The notes beneath the pieces are model-generated. The model was not told the origin of the DNA, made no database searches, and saw nothing but the letters and a program-made list of their open reading frames with translations. A program made the position numbers and the translations under genes. Below are positions 1 to 8,291 of a stretch of DNA of 64,000 nucleotides, piece after piece; the stretch's first letter is position 1, and each line of letters starts with the position of its first letter. Location: positions 310,001 to 374,000 of the forward strand of contig CAVOQC010000002.1 in NCBI GenBank assembly GCA_963698265.1, in the 5' to 3' direction. This DNA is from FEB-7 sp963698265. GTDB taxonomy: Bacteria; Pseudomonadota; Gammaproteobacteria; Burkholderiales; Usitatibacteraceae.

Positions 1-76
1 ACGCGGCGCGAGGCGAGGGCTGCGCGGCGACCGCCGTCGCGACGCCGAGGGCCAGCGCGCAGAGCAGCGTTCTCAC
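1..76 (-). CDS. Secreted protein, N-terminal fragment (possible DUF4390)
   Basis: Only the first 25 codons are inside the window; the gene runs off the left edge. The GTG start overlaps the rsmB stop as GTGA, so it is translationally coupled to rsmB. The visible residues (MRTLLCALALGVATAVAAQP) form a typical Sec signal peptide with a short basic start, a hydrophobic core and an AxA cleavage site, so the product is exported. In betaproteobacteria the gene after rsmB is often a DUF4390 protein followed by the NtrYX two-component system. That identity is inferred from gene order only; nothing of the mature protein can be seen. Confidence 0.6.
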   Translation of the reverse strand, partial: MRTLLCALALGVATAVAAQPSPRAA

Positions 77-1338
77 GGGGCGCGCTGCATCACCGCGGCG
101 AAGAAGCCGTCGGTGTCGTGCACGTGCGGCAGAAGCCGGAGGAAGCGCTCGCAGCCGGGGATCGTCACGCCCTGGCGTGCCAGCACTTCGGCGCAGGGGA
201 CGATCGAGAAATCCGGGTGCGCGGCGAGGAAGCGCTCGACGATCGCCTCGTTTTCCTCCTCGAGCAGGCTGCAGGTGCCGTAGACGAGGCGCCCGCCGGG
301 CTTCAGCAACGCCGCCGCCGCCTCGAGAATGGCGAATTGCTTCGCGGTGAGCTCGGCGATCCCGGCTTCCGTCTGCCGCGTCTTCAGGTCGGGGTTGCGC
401 CGCAGCGTGCCCAGGCCCGTGCAGGGCGCGTCCACGAGGACGCGGTCGACCTTGCCGCGCAGGCGCTTCACCTTGGCGTCGTTCTCGCTGGCGATGCGCT
501 GGGGGTGGACATTGGACAGGCCCGATCGGCGCAGCCGCGGCGTGAGGTTGGCCAGGCGCTTGTCGGAGACGTCGTAGGCGTAGAGGCGTCCGTGGGAGCC
601 CATCGCGGCGCCCAGCTGCAGCGTCTTGCCGCCCGCGCCGGCGCAGAAGTCGACCACCATGTCCGCGCGCTTGGGCTCCACCAGCATGCCGAGGATCTGG
701 CTGCCCTCGTCCTGCACTTCCACCGCGCCCTCGAGGAACATCGGGTGGCGGTTGAGGGCCACTTTCTCCTTGACCCGCACGCCGACCGGCGAGAAGCGCG
801 CGGGGGAGGCCGGCGTGCCGTCGGCCTCGAGGCGCTGGAGCACGGCCTCGCGGGGTGCCTTGATCGTGTTCACGCGCAGGTCGAGCGGCGCGGGGTGGTG
901 GAAGCTCTTCGCGATGGCGAGGATCTCCTCGTCCGGGAGGCGCCGCCGCAAGCGCGCGATCACCCAGTCGGGGAGGTCGGCGCGGATCTCGAAGGGCAGG
1001 GCGTCCAGGTCGCGCGCCTTGAGGGCGGCGAGCCAGGCCTGCTCCCCTGCCTTCAGGAGGGAGTCCAACGCACCGATGCCCACGCCCTGGAGCTTCACGA
1101 GGGAAGCGAGCGCCATCTCGCGCGGCGAGGCCGAGGGCGTCACGGTCTCGAGCAGCCTGCGGCGGCGCAGCACCGAGTACACCGTGTCGGCCACGAGCGC
1201 GCGGTCGCGGCTGCCCAGGCCGCGGTTGTCGCGGAAGTAGTGCTTGAGGACGACGTCCGCGGGGCTGCGCAAGGGCAGGACGACGGAGAGTGCGTGCACG
1301 GTTGCGTCGAGTTGCGCGCGGGTGAGGGCGGTGGCCAT
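73..1338 (-). CDS. rsmB: 16S rRNA (cytosine-967-C5)-methyltransferase RsmB
   Basis: The enzyme methylates C967 of 16S rRNA with S-adenosylmethionine. The 421-residue length is normal for the family. Residues 1 to about 140 form the NusB-like RNA-binding domain (LKHYFRDNRGLGSRDRALV region). The C-terminal Rossmann methyltransferase domain shows the SAM motif VVDFCAGAGGKT, the motif IV cysteine in DAPCTGLGTLRRNPDLK and the catalytic motif VI cysteine in GTCSLLEEENE. The gene sits at the distal end of the leftward purM-purN-DUF3108-DUF3108 run, 28 bp after the second DUF3108 gene, and its stop overlaps the next start. The ATG has no clear ribosome-binding site, which suits expression from an upstream transcript. 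Confidence 0.95.
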   Translation of the reverse strand: MATALTRAQLDATVHALSVVLPLRSPADVVLKHYFRDNRGLGSRDRALVADTVYSVLRRRRLLETVTPSASPREMALASLVKLQGVGIGALDSLLKAGEQAWLAALKARDLDALPFEIRADLPDWVIARLRRRLPDEEILAIAKSFHHPAPLDLRVNTIKAPREAVLQRLEADGTPASPARFSPVGVRVKEKVALNRHPMFLEGAVEVQDEGSQILGMLVEPKRADMVVDFCAGAGGKTLQLGAAMGSHGRLYAYDVSDKRLANLTPRLRRSGLSNVHPQRIASENDAKVKRLRGKVDRVLVDAPCTGLGTLRRNPDLKTRQTEAGIAELTAKQFAILEAAAALLKPGGRLVYGTCSLLEEENEAIVERFLAAHPDFSIVPCAEVLARQGVTIPGCERFLRLLPHVHDTDGFFAAVMQRAP

Positions 1339-1366
1339 GGGCGGTGCCGGTTCGTTCGTGGCCGGG

Positions 1367-2392
1367 CTACTGCGCCCGGACCGAGGTGGCGGTCTGCTCC
1401 ACCACGAGGCGATTCCTCGCGATCGGGTAGCGCAGCTTCACCGGTAGGTAGTGCTGGTCGATGCCCAGCCAGACGTCGACGGTCTCCTCGGGCTTCTCGC
1501 CCGTGTGGCGCAGATGCAGCGTGCGCGCGCGGCCGATCGGCAGGTCGAGCGACTCCTCGCCCAGGACCTCGAGCCGGTACTGGTAGAGGCGGCGCTGCGT
1601 GTAGACGCGAAGCGCCATCGACTCGCCCTGCGGCGGCCGGTGCGCGAGCTGGAAGATCATGGAGAGCCAGTCGACCGTCGCGTCCGCGAGGGCCGCGGTC
1701 TTGCGGCTGTCGCCGCGCCGGAATTCCACCTGGCGGGCCTCCCAGTCGAAGGCGAGCCCTTCCTCGGGTGTTGCGCCGCGGCGTTCCGTGAAGCGCTCGG
1801 GCTTCAGTCCCTGGGGCGTGACCCGCCCGCTCGTCGACTGCTCGATCCGCCCCTCGAGGAAGAGGGTGAAGAAGCCGACGGCCTGCGCCGTGCCGGTGAT
1901 CTCGTAGCGCTCGCCGTCGCGCTTCCACGTGTACTCGGCCTCGCCGTCGGCGAAGACGGAACTGAGCGCATAGGCGATCGTGACTTCCCCGGGCAGCGCG
2001 TCCGCGCGGAAGACCGGAAGCGCGGGCGGGGCCGCGACGATTTCCGGCTGCGCCAGGGCGAGCAGCTCCGGCATCGCCGTTTCGGTTTCCCCGGGCGCGG
2101 CGGGGAGGTCCGGGGCCTCGATCGCCGACGGGAGCACGGCCACGGTTTCGCCGGGCCGCGGGCCGGAGCTTGCCGTGCGCGGGCGGGGCTTCGGCACGGG
2201 CGCCGCCTCGGGCGCGGAGGCCGCAACCAGCGCGGGCTCGAGCGCTGCGAGGTACACCGGCGCCTCCAGATTCGCCTCCGTTGCGTCCGCCACCCGAAAG
2301 CCCGCGAGCACCGCGGCGTGCACGGCAGCCGAAATAGCAGCCGCCACCGCGGCGACGCGGTGGGCGGGGGCGAGGGGGCGCAGGAGATCCAT
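1367..2392 (-). CDS. DUF3108 domain protein with N-terminal membrane anchor
   Basis: This 341-residue protein starts with a short cytoplasmic stretch and one hydrophobic segment (about residues 13-32). A Pro/Ala-rich linker follows to about residue 130. The C-terminal domain (from EVTIAYALSSVFADGEAEY) has the beta-rich pattern of DUF3108, with YEITGTAQAVGFF, WLSMIFQLAHRPP and a late KLRYPIARNRL segment. The layout suggests a TonB-like stalk carrying a periplasmic domain. It begins 2 bp after the stop of a second DUF3108 gene, so the two are probably made together. The molecular role of DUF3108 proteins is not known; they usually neighbour purN in betaproteobacteria. Confidence 0.8.
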   Translation of the reverse strand: MDLLRPLAPAHRVAAVAAAISAAVHAAVLAGFRVADATEANLEAPVYLAALEPALVAASAPEAAPVPKPRPRTASSGPRPGETVAVLPSAIEAPDLPAAPGETETAMPELLALAQPEIVAAPPALPVFRADALPGEVTIAYALSSVFADGEAEYTWKRDGERYEITGTAQAVGFFTLFLEGRIEQSTSGRVTPQGLKPERFTERRGATPEEGLAFDWEARQVEFRRGDSRKTAALADATVDWLSMIFQLAHRPPQGESMALRVYTQRRLYQYRLEVLGEESLDLPIGRARTLHLRHTGEKPEETVDVWLGIDQHYLPVKLRYPIARNRLVVEQTATSVRAQ

Positions 2393-2394
2393 GG

Positions 2395-3087
2395 CTATCG
2401 CGTCGTGAGCTTCACGAGCGTCTGCTCGAGCTTCAGGCCGTGGGTGTCCTCGAACACCACGCGCACGGCGAGGTTGAAGCGGTCCTTGGCGAGCCAGAGC
2501 TGGGCGCGGTTCTCGTCTTCGCTTTCCGTGACGCGCTCGTAGTGCACCGTGGCGAAGCTGCCCGCCGGCGTCTCGACCACGGGCTCATCGACCTTGCGGT
2601 AGGTGTAGCGGTCCACCTTCCGGCCGTTGGACATGTGCATGCGCACCCGATCGCTGCGCGGCGCCGCGTGCATGAACTGGTACATGAGCGACAGGCGATC
2701 CTGGGTGCCGGGGGGAAGCGCGTGGGTCGACGACTCGCCCCGGTACTCGGAAAGCAGCAGGGACTTGTCCCAGTCGAACCGCGCGCGGATGTCGCGGCTC
2801 GGGTCGCGTTGGCGCCGCTGCTCGAAGCGCAACGGCTCCAGGCCACCGGGGCCCACGCGCCCCTCGCTGTGCAGGATCACGGTGTCGTCGCGGAAGAGTT
2901 TCAGCACGCCCTCGGCGCCGGTCCTGCTGTCGATGCGGTAGGTATTTCCCTCGCGCCGGTAGGTCTCGGAGACGGTCGCGATCGAGAGCCCGGCGGCGGT
3001 GATCCGGTACTCGGCCGCGACATGGTCGGGTGCGGCCAGCACGGGCAGTGTGGCGAGGCAGGCAAGGGCGCAGGACAGGAATCTCAC
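2395..3087 (-). CDS. Secreted DUF3108 domain protein
   Basis: The product is 230 residues. The start is taken as the GTG whose last two bases overlap the purN stop (GTGA); it gives a clean signal peptide (VRFLSCALACLATLPVLAAP) immediately followed by the DUF3108 fold. Conserved-looking segments include EYRITAAGLSIATVSETYRR, DRLSLMYQFMHAAP and the final FEDTHGLKLEQTLVKL. It is probably periplasmic or associated with the outer membrane. It is a diverged tandem paralogue of the larger DUF3108 protein just downstream. An open frame extends further upstream, but that part only shadows purN. Function unknown. Confidence 0.82.
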   Translation of the reverse strand: MRFLSCALACLATLPVLAAPDHVAAEYRITAAGLSIATVSETYRREGNTYRIDSRTGAEGVLKLFRDDTVILHSEGRVGPGGLEPLRFEQRRQRDPSRDIRARFDWDKSLLLSEYRGESSTHALPPGTQDRLSLMYQFMHAAPRSDRVRMHMSNGRKVDRYTYRKVDEPVVETPAGSFATVHYERVTESEDENRAQLWLAKDRFNLAVRVVFEDTHGLKLEQTLVKLTTR

Positions 3088-3737
3088 GGCGGGTCTCGGG
3101 GGGCGATGGCGAAATCCGTTCCAACGCCCGAGTCGCGCACGTGGACGACATCGCCGTCGCCGAACCGCACGCGCCCCTCGGCGAGCCAGCGGGCGACCTG
3201 CGGGTAGATGCGGTGCTCCTGCACGAGCACGCGTGCGGCGAGGTCGTCGGGCGAATCGCCTTCGAGCACCGGCACCGCGACTTGCGCCAGGATCGGCCCG
3301 CCGTCGAGGGCGTGGGTGACGAAGTGCACCGTGGCGCCATGCAGCTTCACGCCCGCCTCGAGCGCGCGCCGGTGCGTGTCCAGCCCCGGGAAGAGGGGCA
3401 GGAGCGACGGGTGGATGTTCAGGATGCTCCTCGGATAGCGGTCGATGAAGCCCGGCGAGAGGATGCGCATGAAGCCCGCGAGGAAGAGGTAGTCCGGGGC
3501 GAAGGCGTCGATCGCGCGCGCGAGCGCCGCGTCGAATTCTTCGCGGGAGGCATAGGCCTTGTGGTCGACGACGCGGGTCTCGATGCCCTGCGCCGCGGCC
3601 CACGCGAGGCCCGCCGCCGCCGGCCGGTTCGAGATCACGGCTCGGAACGCGAGGCCGGGCTTCGCCTCCACCAGGGCCCGCAGGTTGCTGCCCCGGCCGG
3701 AAATGAGGATGACCGCGGTTTTCATGGGGTTCGCCAC
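3084..3737 (-). CDS. purN: Phosphoribosylglycinamide formyltransferase PurN
   Basis: The enzyme transfers the formyl group of 10-formyl-THF to GAR in the third step of de novo purine synthesis. The 217 residues match the family length. The phosphate-binding start VLISGRGSNLRALVEA is present. The catalytic triad context is visible: Asn and His in ILNIHPSLLPLFPG and Asp in HALDGGPILAQ. The gene lies 40 bp after purM on the same strand, as in many proteobacteria, and its stop overlaps the next DUF3108 start. Expression is therefore probably tied to purM. Confidence 0.96.
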   Translation of the reverse strand: MANPMKTAVILISGRGSNLRALVEAKPGLAFRAVISNRPAAAGLAWAAAQGIETRVVDHKAYASREEFDAALARAIDAFAPDYLFLAGFMRILSPGFIDRYPRSILNIHPSLLPLFPGLDTHRRALEAGVKLHGATVHFVTHALDGGPILAQVAVPVLEGDSPDDLAARVLVQEHRIYPQVARWLAEGRVRFGDGDVVHVRDSGVGTDFAIAPRDPP

Positions 3738-3777
3738 GGGACGCTTCGCTCTTCCCGCGGAAAGGGGAAGGGCCCCT

Positions 3778-4818
3778 TCAGGCGACGACGGCTTGCGGGG
3801 CGTCGCCGGCGCGCGCGACGATCGTGCCCACTTCCCAGGCCGGCACGCCGTGGATGCCGAGCGTGGCGATCGCGGCGCCCGCGTGTTCCTTCGCCATCAC
3901 GAGGACCATGCCGAGGCCGCAGTTGAAGGTGCGATGCATCTCCGGCTCGGGGACGTTGCCCTGCTCCTGCAGCCAGTCGAAAATCGCCGGGCGCGGCCAG
4001 CGCGCCTTCTCCAGCCGCGCGGCGACGTTTGCCGGCAGCACGCGGGGAACGTTTTCCACGAGCCCGCCCCCGGTGATGTGCGCGATGCCCTTGACCAGGG
4101 ACTTGCCCACGAGGGCAAGCACCGGCTTCACGTAGATGCGCGTGGGCTCGAGGAGGGCGTCTCCCAGCGTGCGTCCCTCGAAGGGCTCGTCCAGCTCGGT
4201 GCCGGTGACGGCGAGGATCTTCCTCACCAGCGAGTAGCCGTTGGAGTGCGCACCGCTGGAGGCGAGGCCCACGATCGTGTCGCCGGGCACGATGGTGCTC
4301 CCGTCGAGGATGGCATCCTTTTCCACCAGCCCCACCGCGAAGCCTGCGAGGTCGTATTCGTTCGCGTCGTAGATGCCGGGCATCTCCGCAGTCTCGCCGC
4401 CGATCAGCGCGCAGCCGGCCTGCTCGCAACCGGCCGCCACGCCCTTGATCACGTCGGCGGCCACGTCCACGCGCAGCTTCCCGCAGGCGAAATAGTCGAG
4501 GAAGAAGACCGGCTCCGCGCCCGTGACGAGGATGTCGTTCACGCTCATCGCCACGAGGTCGATGCCGATGGTGTCGTGCTTCTTCATGCGGAAGGCGATC
4601 TTCAGCTTCGTGCCGACGCCGTCGGTGCCGGAGACCATCACCGGGTTCCGGTACTTCTTCGACACTTCCACCATCGCGCCGAAGCCGCCCAGGCCGCCCA
4701 GGACCTCCGGGCGCAGGGTGCGGCGGGCGAAGGGCTTGATCCGTTCGACCAGTTCGTCGCCCGCGTCGATGTCGACGCCGGCGTCGCGGTAGGTAAGGGG
4801 GTTCGGGGCAGCGGTCAC
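3778..4818 (-). CDS. purM: Phosphoribosylformylglycinamidine cyclo-ligase PurM
   Basis: AIR synthetase closes FGAM to AIR using ATP, in the cytoplasm. The 346-residue protein starts at a GTG (MTAAPNPLTYRDAGVDIDAG), which aligns with the usual PurM N-terminus. Family hallmarks are present: GFGAMVEV, the nucleotide loop GTDGVGTKLKIA, the metal/phosphate segment GIDLVAMSVNDILVTGAEPVFFLDY, and GLASSGAHSNGYSLVR. It is the first gene of the leftward purM-purN-DUF3108-DUF3108-rsmB run, so a promoter should lie between 4819 and 4882. Confidence 0.97.
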   Translation of the reverse strand: MTAAPNPLTYRDAGVDIDAGDELVERIKPFARRTLRPEVLGGLGGFGAMVEVSKKYRNPVMVSGTDGVGTKLKIAFRMKKHDTIGIDLVAMSVNDILVTGAEPVFFLDYFACGKLRVDVAADVIKGVAAGCEQAGCALIGGETAEMPGIYDANEYDLAGFAVGLVEKDAILDGSTIVPGDTIVGLASSGAHSNGYSLVRKILAVTGTELDEPFEGRTLGDALLEPTRIYVKPVLALVGKSLVKGIAHITGGGLVENVPRVLPANVAARLEKARWPRPAIFDWLQEQGNVPEPEMHRTFNCGLGMVLVMAKEHAGAAIATLGIHGVPAWEVGTIVARAGDAPQAVVA

Positions 4819-4860
4819 GGCGGCGCTTCCGGTGAAATCAGGGGGAAATTCTACCGGAAT

Positions 4861-4877
4861 CGGGGGGAAAGCCCCCG
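4861..4877 (-). terminator. Possible hairpin between TonB-domain gene and purM
   Basis: CGGGGG and CCCCCG form a 6-bp stem with a 5-base loop directly after the stop of the leftward TonB-domain gene. There is no strong T run, so it may only weaken read-through into purM. Confidence 0.35.
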
Positions 4878-4882
4878 CTGCG

Positions 4883-5569
4883 TCACTGCAGCGCCATGTT
4901 GAAGCGCACTTCCGCGCACCACCGGGTCGGCTGGGGTGCGTACTTCCATTGCCGGATCGCGGCCACGAGCAGCGGCTCGAAATCGCGGTAGTAGAGCGCC
5001 GGGGCGAGGGTCACGCCGGTCACGGCGCCGTCCGCGGCGACCGCCACGTAGGCGATCTGCAGGCTTTCCTTCGGCGCGTTCGGGCTGCGGGCGAGCTTTG
5101 CCGGATAGAGCGGATTGACCGTGCGCACGGGCTTGCGGTCGACGTGGATCGCGGCGGCCGTGCTCCCGGTGGGCACGTGGGCGCCGTAGCTCAGCTTCGG
5201 CTTTCCCTCGACGATCTCGAACCAGAAGGTGACGTGGCCCGATGTCTCGTACGCCCCGCAGGTCGCCGCGTCGATGCGCGGCTGCAGCCGCATCATCGGC
5301 GCCACTTCCATGGCGGCCATTTCGAACGCCTCCAGGGCCGGCGTGGCCTCGATGCGGATGCCTTCCAGGAGCCCGTCGGTGCGCACGGTCCCGAATACTT
5401 CCACGGTCGCCGCCTGGCCCTTCTCGAGGGCCTGCTTCGGGTAGACCGGCGGGACGAGGACGAGCATGCGGGCCTCGGCATAGAGGGGCTTGACCGGCGC
5501 CTGTGCGGCGGCCGTGGCGCAGGCCAGGGTGAAGGCGGCGAGGAACTTCGCGGCCGGTGATCGCGGCAT
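4883..5569 (-). CDS. Secreted protein with two TonB C-terminal-like domains
   Basis: This 228-residue protein has a signal peptide (about residues 1-22, ending ATAAAQA) and then two related segments. The first is VLVPPVYPKQALEKGQ with VRTDGLLEGIRI; the second is TVNPLYPAKLARSP with VAADGAVTGVTLAP. Each has the YP-x-x-A opening and the dG-x-v turn typical of TonB C-terminal domains, and the second ends with the WKYAPQP tail. There is no TM anchor or proline stalk, so it cannot by itself couple to ExbBD and is not a canonical TonB. It is probably a periplasmic protein of the energy transducer TonB superfamily with unknown partner. It is isolated between nadA and purM. Confidence 0.75.
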   Translation of the reverse strand: MPRSPAAKFLAAFTLACATAAAQAPVKPLYAEARMLVLVPPVYPKQALEKGQAATVEVFGTVRTDGLLEGIRIEATPALEAFEMAAMEVAPMMRLQPRIDAATCGAYETSGHVTFWFEIVEGKPKLSYGAHVPTGSTAAAIHVDRKPVRTVNPLYPAKLARSPNAPKESLQIAYVAVAADGAVTGVTLAPALYYRDFEPLLVAAIRQWKYAPQPTRWCAEVRFNMALQ

Positions 5570-5664
5570 GGGGGTTCCCTTGGCGTTTCGTGGCCGGAAA
5601 TTCTACCGCAGCCCACCCGGCATCCGGCCCGCAAGGTCCGGGGCCTCGTGCCATCGGCCGCGAA

Positions 5665-6750
5665 CTACGCGTCGCCGCTTCCGAGCATCGCCGGCAGGTG
5701 CGCGCGCGCGAAGTCGAGCATGCGCTGGATCGGGACCCGCGCCTTCCTGCCGACGGCGGGATCGACGTGGATCTCGTTCCTGCCGGTCTCGAGCACTTCG
5801 AGCAGGTTGTGCAGCCCGTTCATCGCCATCCACGGGCAGTGCGCGCAGCTCTGGCAGGTGGCCCCCTTGCCGGCGGTGGGCGCCTCGATGAAGGTGACGC
5901 CCGGCAGGCGCTTCCTCATCTGGTGGATGATGCCGCCGTCGGTGGCGACGATGTATTCCTTCGCGCCCAGCTTCTCGGCCGCGGCGATCAGGCCGGAGGT
6001 GGAGCCCACGGCGTCCGCCATCGCGATGACACCCGCGGGCGACTCGGGGTGGACGAGCACCTTCGCGCCCGGGTGCGCGAGCTTCATCTCCTCGAGGCTC
6101 TGGGCCTTGAACTCCTCGTGCACCACGCAGGACGCGTTCCACAGGAGCATGTCCGCACCCGTCGCGCGGCGAATGTAGTCGCCGAGGTGCTTGTCGGGGG
6201 CGAAGAGGATCTTCCTGCCCTGCGCGTGCAGGTGGGACACGATCTTCTCGGCAATGGAGGAGGTGACCATCCAGTCGGCCCTCGCCTTCACCGCCGCGCT
6301 CGTGTTGGCGTAGACCAACACCACGCGGTCGGGGTGGGCGTCGCAGAACTTCGTGAACTCGTCCGCGGGGCAGGCCAGGTCGAGCGAGCATTCCGCCGCG
6401 AGGTCCGGCATGAGGACGCGCTTCTCGGGGTTCAGGATCTTCGCCGTCTCGCCCATGAAGCGAACGCCCGCCACCACGATGGTCTTGCCCGGGTGGTCGT
6501 GGCCGAAGCGCGCCATCTCGAGGGAATCCGACACCGTCCCGCCGGATTCCTGCGCGAGGTCCTGCAGGTCCGGGTGCACGTAGTAGTGGGCGACGAACAC
6601 CGCGTCGAGCGCCTCGAGCCGCGCCTTGATGCGCCGCACGAGATCGGCCTTCTCCGCCGCCGCGACCACGCGCGGGGGCTTGGCGGGCGCGATGCCCAGC
6701 GCGCCGTCGAAGCGTTCGAAGCGTATCTGGATGGGTGCGGCGACGGCCAT
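5665..6750 (-). CDS. nadA: Quinolinate synthase NadA
   Basis: NadA condenses iminoaspartate and DHAP to quinolinate, the NAD precursor, using a [4Fe-4S] cluster. The 361-residue protein belongs to the longer proteobacterial type. Visible motifs include VAHYYVHPDLQDLA, VRFMGETAKILNPEK, the Cys in AAECSLDLACPADEF, the invariant HPES segment and the C-terminal cysteine cluster GKGATCQSCAHCPWMAMN. The ATG is preceded by an AGGAG site 9 bases upstream. It is divergent from hda across 177 bp that must hold both promoters. Confidence 0.96.
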   Translation of the reverse strand: MAVAAPIQIRFERFDGALGIAPAKPPRVVAAAEKADLVRRIKARLEALDAVFVAHYYVHPDLQDLAQESGGTVSDSLEMARFGHDHPGKTIVVAGVRFMGETAKILNPEKRVLMPDLAAECSLDLACPADEFTKFCDAHPDRVVLVYANTSAAVKARADWMVTSSIAEKIVSHLHAQGRKILFAPDKHLGDYIRRATGADMLLWNASCVVHEEFKAQSLEEMKLAHPGAKVLVHPESPAGVIAMADAVGSTSGLIAAAEKLGAKEYIVATDGGIIHQMRKRLPGVTFIEAPTAGKGATCQSCAHCPWMAMNGLHNLLEVLETGRNEIHVDPAVGRKARVPIQRMLDFARAHLPAMLGSGDA

Positions 6751-6819
6751 GAACGATCTCCTCTACGGAATGGGATTCTGCCATAGGGAATTCGTTCGCG
6801 AGCCGCGCGGGGCGCGTGA

Positions 6820-6825
6820 TAGAAT
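6820..6825 (+). promoter_or_regulatory. Putative -10 element for the hda-panD operon
   Basis: TAGAAT lies about 100 bp before hda in the nadA-hda divergent spacer. No convincing -35 is seen, so this is a tentative promoter call based on the -10 match and on position. Confidence 0.3.
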
Positions 6826-6927
6826 CCGCTTCGCAATCAACGCGTTCCGCCTGCCCGCCGGCGGGGCGCGCCCGGGCCAAGCCGGGCGGCGCAACCCTGC
6901 GCCGCGGCGCAGGTCCAGGGAGTCCCC

Positions 6928-7632
6928 ATGAGGCAGCTTCTCCTCGACTTCACCCAGGCCCCCGCGCCCACCTTCGAGAACTTCGTGACCGGCTGCAACG
7001 CCGAGCCGCTGGCGGCCGTGCGCGCCGCCCTCGACGACCACCGGAATCGGGGACGCTCCCCTGTTTCGCCGGAAATGGTGAGCGTCCCCCACTCGGCGAG
7101 TACGCGGGTGCTTTACCTGTGGGGCGAGACGGGCGCCGGGAAGTCGCACCTGCTGCGCGCCTTCGCCGCGGCGAGCGGCGACGCCCGGTTCGTCCGCGGC
7201 GAGGACTACTGCGGCACCGAAGCCGGCGGGATGCTGGTCCTCGACGACGCCGAGCGCTTGGGAGAGGCGCGGCAGGTCGCGCTCTTCAACGCGTTCAACG
7301 AGCGCGCCTTCGACGCGATCCTGGTCTCGGCCCACGCCGCGCCCCGGGACGTGGCGCTGCGCCGCGACCTCGCCACGCGGCTCGCCACCGGACTCACCTA
7401 CCGGCTCCTGGCGCTCACCGACGAGGAGAAGCGCGACGCGCTCGCCGCCCATGCGAGAGCGCGCGGCTTCGCGCTTTCCGACGAGGTCGCGGCCTACCTC
7501 CTGAACCACGCCCGCCGCGACATGCCCTCGCTCATCCGCGCGCTCGATGCGCTCGACCGGTACTCGCTCGAGACGGGCCGGCCCATCACCGTGCCGCTCC
7601 TGAAGGCGGCGCTGCAGCCCGAACTCACGTGA
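6928..7632 (+). CDS. hda: DnaA regulatory inactivator Hda, with in-frame repeat insertion
   Basis: Hda is a DnaA-related AAA+ protein that works with the DNA clamp to stimulate ATP hydrolysis by DnaA and so prevents over-initiation. The clamp-binding segment QLLLDF is at residues 3-8, as expected. Walker A is GETGAGKS (66-73) and Walker B is MLVLDDAERL; the C-terminal lid ends VPLLKAALQPE. The 234 residues are slightly longer than usual because about 17-18 residues (39-56), encoded by a REP-like element, are inserted between the N-terminal helix and the first strand of the AAA core. The reading frame stays open. GGGAG precedes the ATG. It heads an eight-gene operon with overlapping start/stop pairs. 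Confidence 0.93.
   Translation: MRQLLLDFTQAPAPTFENFVTGCNAEPLAAVRAALDDHRNRGRSPVSPEMVSVPHSASTRVLYLWGETGAGKSHLLRAFAAASGDARFVRGEDYCGTEAGGMLVLDDAERLGEARQVALFNAFNERAFDAILVSAHAAPRDVALRRDLATRLATGLTYRLLALTDEEKRDALAAHARARGFALSDEVAAYLLNHARRDMPSLIRALDALDRYSLETGRPITVPLLKAALQPELT
7044..7092. repeat. REP-like GGGGACGCTCCCC element inside hda
   Basis: GGGGACGCTCCCC (7049-7061) is followed 15 bases later by the near-inverted copy GGTGAGCGTCCCC (7077-7089, one mismatch). The same unit occurs between genes at 27162-27256 and 40023-40104. Its location inside a coding sequence, in frame, is unusual for REP-like elements. Confidence 0.8.
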
Positions 7633-8291
7633 AGCTCGCCCTCTTCGACCTGGACAACACGCTCCTCGACGGCGACAGCGACTACTGCTGGGCGCAGTAC
7701 CTGATCGAGCGCGGCATCCTCGAGCGCTCGGAATACGAGAAGAAGAACGACTGGTTCTTCCGCCACTACAAGCAGGGCACGCTCGACATCCACGAGTACC
7801 TGGGCTTCCAGCTCGCCCCCGTGGCGGGGAGGCCGCGCGCGGTGATCGACGAATGGCACCGCGACTTCATGGAGACGAAGATCCGGCCCATCGTCCACGC
7901 GGGCACGCGGCCGCTCCTCGCCTCCCACGACGGTGCGCTCAAGGCGATCGTCACCGCCACCAACCGCTTCATCACCGACCCGATCGCGCGCGAGCTGGGA
8001 ATCGAGCACCTGATCGCCTGCGAGGTCGAGGAGACGCCCGACGGCCGCCTCACGGGGCGCGCGGTGGGCACGCCCTCGTTCCGCGAAGGCAAGATCACGC
8101 GGCTGCACGAGTGGCTCGAGACGCTCGGACTGCGCTTCGGCGATTTCGGGGAGACCTGGTTCTACAGCGATTCGCACAACGACCTGCCGCTGCTCGAACT
8201 GGTCTCGAAGCCGGTGGCGGTCGATCCCGATTCCACGCTAGAGCGCCATGCCGAGGAGCGCGGCTGGCCCATACTGAGGTTGCGCGCATGA
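7629..8291 (+). CDS. HAD-IB family hydrolase, SerB-like phosphatase
   Basis: A 220-residue haloacid dehalogenase-type phosphatase starting at a GTG that overlaps the hda stop. Motif I is LFDLDNTLLDGDS, with the nucleophile and acid/base aspartates. Motif II is the Thr in IVTATNRFI, motif III includes the Lys in REGKITRL, and motif IV is YSDSHNDLPLL. An alpha-helical cap lies between motifs I and II (YLIERGILERSEYEKKNDW). Family members dephosphorylate phosphoserine or small phosphate esters, and the substrate here is not known. The gene regularly lies between hda and pcnB in betaproteobacteria. Confidence 0.88.
   Translation: MKLALFDLDNTLLDGDSDYCWAQYLIERGILERSEYEKKNDWFFRHYKQGTLDIHEYLGFQLAPVAGRPRAVIDEWHRDFMETKIRPIVHAGTRPLLASHDGALKAIVTATNRFITDPIARELGIEHLIACEVEETPDGRLTGRAVGTPSFREGKITRLHEWLETLGLRFGDFGETWFYSDSHNDLPLLELVSKPVAVDPDSTLERHAEERGWPILRLRA

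Noticed and set aside
118..1791. Rightward 557-codon open frame across rsmB and the DUF3108 gene
   Set aside because: It is an antisense shadow caused by high GC; its protein is low-complexity and crosses two real genes.
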